A DNA stretch of 7,428 nt from Pseudaquidulcibacter sp964557085. Its GTDB lineage: Bacteria; Pseudomonadota; Alphaproteobacteria; Caulobacterales; Aquidulcibacteraceae. The translations under genes and the position numbers were made by a program. The notes beneath the pieces are model-generated. The model saw only the letters and a program-made list of their open reading frames with translations. It did no database searches and was not told where the DNA came from. The DNA lies in the NCBI GenBank assembly GCA_964557085.1, contig CAZKYS010000112.1:1-7428 (forward strand), written 5' to 3'. Shown one piece after another: positions 6,125 through 7,428 of the stretch. Every line of letters starts with the position of its first letter. Within the stretch, counting starts at the first letter, position 1.

Positions 6125-6146
6125 CCGTCATAGATTTGAATGACGG
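6125..6146 (+). promoter_or_regulatory. Inverted repeat at the 5' end of the MerR transcript
   Basis: CCGTCAT (6125-6131) is complementary to ATGACGG (6140-6146) with eight bases between. The predicted transcript starts near here, so it would form a hairpin at the very 5' end of the mRNA. Its 3' arm supplies the GG of the only Shine-Dalgarno-like sequence (GGT, 6145-6147). It could protect the message, limit translation, or be a DNA-level operator. Confidence 0.4.
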
Positions 6147-6155
6147 TAACATAAT

Positions 6156-6530
6156 ATGAAAATTGGACAATTAGCAAAATTAAGCAATCTATCCATTCAC
6201 ACTTTGCGTTATTACGAAAAAATTGGCCTTATTGAGCCTGTTTATCGTAATCGAAGCAAACAGCGTGAATATGATGATGATATTTTAATCTGGCTTGAAT
6301 TTATCAATCGCCTGCGCGAAACCAATATGCCACTTAAGGGGCAGATTGAATATGCAAAATTGCGCGCAAAGGGTGATGAAACCATAATTCAAAGGCGAAA
6401 AATTCTTGAAGAACATCTTCAAAAACTATTGATTACGCGCCAAACGCTAAATTCCAATATAAAAGCAATGGAAACCAAAATTCAAATCTATCACCAATTG
6501 GAGATAGAAAATGAAACCAAAAACCCTTGA
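6156..6530 (+). CDS. MerR-family transcriptional regulator, cysteine-free
   Basis: This 124-residue one-component regulator has an N-terminal MerR winged helix: MKIGQLAKLSNLSIHTLRYY then EKIGLIEP, followed by a second helix pair with REYDDDILIWLEFINRLRETNMPL. A long coiled-coil dimerisation helix (about residues 75-118) completes it. No effector domain follows. There is no cysteine at all, so metal or thiol-based sensing as in MerR, CueR or NmlR is not possible here; a small organic ligand bound at the coiled-coil interface is more likely. Its promoter has the family's 19-bp spacer. The 3' end overlaps the next gene by 20 bp, so both are made from one message. Family assignment is secure; the ligand is unknown. 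Confidence 0.92.
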   Translation: MKIGQLAKLSNLSIHTLRYYEKIGLIEPVYRNRSKQREYDDDILIWLEFINRLRETNMPLKGQIEYAKLRAKGDETIIQRRKILEEHLQKLLITRQTLNSNIKAMETKIQIYHQLEIENETKNP

Positions 6531-6891
6531 AGAACGTTACCAAATCGGCCTTGAAAATCTTGCAAAAATTGATGGTCAGGCAGGGCATGAAGTTATTGAA
6601 AGCCTAAAAAGCATTGCCCCTGATATGGCGCAATATGTTATCGGCTTTCCCTTTGGTGAGATTTATAATCGTGATGGCCTTGATTTACGTTCGCGCGAAA
6701 TCGCCACCATATCTGCACTTTGCGCACTTGGCACAATCCCACAATTAAAAGTGCATATTCGCGCCAGTTTAAATGTGGGACTAAGCAAGGAGGAAATAAT
6801 CGAAATCTTTATGCAAATGGCCATCTATTGCGGATTTCCAAAATCACTAAACGCAATTTTTGCCGCAAAGGAAGTTTTCGAAGGCGCTTAA
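6511..6891 (+). CDS. Carboxymuconolactone decarboxylase (CMD) family protein
   Basis: This 126-residue protein is of the CMD/AhpD all-helical superfamily, PcaC-like in length and pattern. It has GFPFGEIYNRDGLDLRSREI (45-64), LGTIPQLKVHIRASLNVGLS (73-92) with His82, and EIIEIFMQMAIYCGFPKSLN (95-114). The CxxC redox pair of AhpD is absent; the two cysteines (71 and 107) are far apart, so peroxidase-reductase activity is unlikely. No protocatechuate genes are nearby, and with a MerR regulator just upstream it is more likely a stress-induced enzyme handling a lactone-, quinone- or aldehyde-like compound. The start is supported by GGAG at 6500-6503, seven bases upstream, and overlaps the merR-like gene by 20 bp. 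Its TAA lies in the loop of a hairpin shared with the convergent gene. Confidence 0.88.
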   Translation: MKPKTLEERYQIGLENLAKIDGQAGHEVIESLKSIAPDMAQYVIGFPFGEIYNRDGLDLRSREIATISALCALGTIPQLKVHIRASLNVGLSKEEIIEIFMQMAIYCGFPKSLNAIFAAKEVFEGA

Positions 6892-6902
6892 ATTGCGCCT
6901 TC
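6880..6902. terminator. Hairpin spanning both convergent stop codons
   Basis: GAAGGCGC (6880-6887) and GCGCCTTC (6895-6902) form a perfect 8-bp stem around the loop TTAAATT. The loop holds the stop codons of the plus-strand CMD gene (TAA, 6889-6891) and of the minus-strand PadR gene (TAA, 6890-6888). Downstream T-richness is moderate on the plus strand (ATTATTTATTTCTT) and poor on the minus strand, so termination may be stronger for the CMD transcript. Confidence 0.6.
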
Positions 6903-7428
6903 TGAACCATTATTTATTTCTTCAATAGCGCGGCGCAAAATTCCAAAAACCCTTTGTTTTTCTTCATTTGAAGCGCGGCGTTTTGCGAAAATTGCTTTGC
7001 GTAATTGATGGCGTATGTCGTGGAAAGTGGCGCGCATTTCAAAATCTTGTGCACCGCTTTCGCCGCGACCCCAATTTTCTTCCGAAGATTCTTCTTCTTC
7101 AAATCGTGCTTTCATTTGTGACATGCGTTCACCAAACATTTTTATGCGCTCGATTACTGCCTCTAATTCTTTGGCGTGATCTTCAAGATATTGTTCACCA
7201 ATTGGGGTGATTGTGAATGATTTTCTATTGCCATCAGGTTCACTTATGGCCTGTTCAAGTTCGACAATATATGAAAGCAATGGATATATCATCCCAGGAC
7301 TTGGGGCATAGATTCCACTAGTTAGCTCTTCAACTGATTTGATAATCTCATAGCCATGTGTTTTGCCATTTGACTTCAAAATCAAAAGAATAAGCAAATG
7401 CATTTCTTCGGAGGAGACCAATTTCCCC
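6888..7428 (-). CDS. PadR-family transcriptional regulator (5' end beyond window)
   Basis: This is a winged-helix regulator of the PadR family, usually a ligand-responsive repressor of efflux or detoxification genes. The N-terminal DNA-binding part is clear: EEMHLLILLILKSNGKTHGY then EIIKSVEELT, GIYAPSPGMIYPLLSYIVEL, and the wing with SFTITPIGEQYLEDH. After it come a helical coiled region with an acidic EEEESSEE stretch and a C-terminal helix (about 130-170 from TTG 7421). The frame stays open to the window edge. TTG 7421 is a possible start, preceded by GGGGAAA, but many PadR proteins of this type have a Gly/His-rich N-terminal extension, so the true start is probably outside. An internal ATG at 7403 has no ribosome binding site. 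It converges on the CMD gene with overlapping stop codons. Confidence 0.88.
   Translation of the reverse strand, partial: GKLVSSEEMHLLILLILKSNGKTHGYEIIKSVEELTSGIYAPSPGMIYPLLSYIVELEQAISEPDGNRKSFTITPIGEQYLEDHAKELEAVIERIKMFGERMSQMKARFEEEESSEENWGRGESGAQDFEMRATFHDIRHQLRKAIFAKRRASNEEKQRVFGILRRAIEEINNGSEGAI

Noticed and set aside
6072..6152. 26-codon minus-strand frame (MLPSFKSMTDFF...) in phase with the truncated remnant but split from it by a TAA
   Set aside because: It overlaps the MerR promoter and leader repeat, has no ribosome binding site and does not look like the missing N-terminal half, so phase agreement is probably chance.
6511..6891. AhpD alkylhydroperoxidase
   Set aside because: The CxxC active-site pair required for AhpD is absent.

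Overview
The window is AT-rich bacterial DNA that most likely comes from an alphaproteobacterium, possibly a low-G+C member of the Sphingomonadales. The evidence is an alphaproteobacterial-type SspB with its acidic linker and VVSLDAFRRKK tail, an encoded-CCA tRNA-Thr, and close Kup and KdpE relatives. The order-level placement is inference.

Left part (1-906): a tRNA-Thr(GGT) that lacks its first six bases at the window edge, a short intergenic stretch with two inverted repeats, and a membrane-anchored SGNH/GDSL esterase-like gene.

Centre (905-5228) is the most interesting block. A helically phased direct repeat resembling the E. coli KdpE box is followed by a 32-codon one-helix membrane microprotein with a strong Shine-Dalgarno, then kup (K+ uptake permease), a KdpD-like sensor kinase lacking the usual N-terminal KdpD/Usp half, and a KdpE-type response regulator. 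A bidirectional hairpin terminator closes the block. The layout copies kdpF-ABC-D-E, with Kup in the place of the KdpABC pump. I infer a self-regulated potassium-uptake operon in which the Kdp two-component system controls Kup. Kup, the kinase and the regulator all carry the same GGTAAAAA element directly before the start codon.

Right part (5229-7428): sspB (ClpXP adaptor) on the minus strand with a candidate promoter; behind it the minus-strand C-terminal remnant of a small gene with no usable start, probably a pseudogene. The remnant ends just short of a textbook MerR-type promoter (19-bp spacer with a perfect palindrome) driving a MerR regulator and an overlapping carboxymuconolactone decarboxylase-family gene. 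A PadR-family regulator enters from the right edge on the minus strand. Its stop codon overlaps that of the decarboxylase gene inside the loop of a terminator-like hairpin. No insertion sequence, CRISPR array or rRNA gene was seen.
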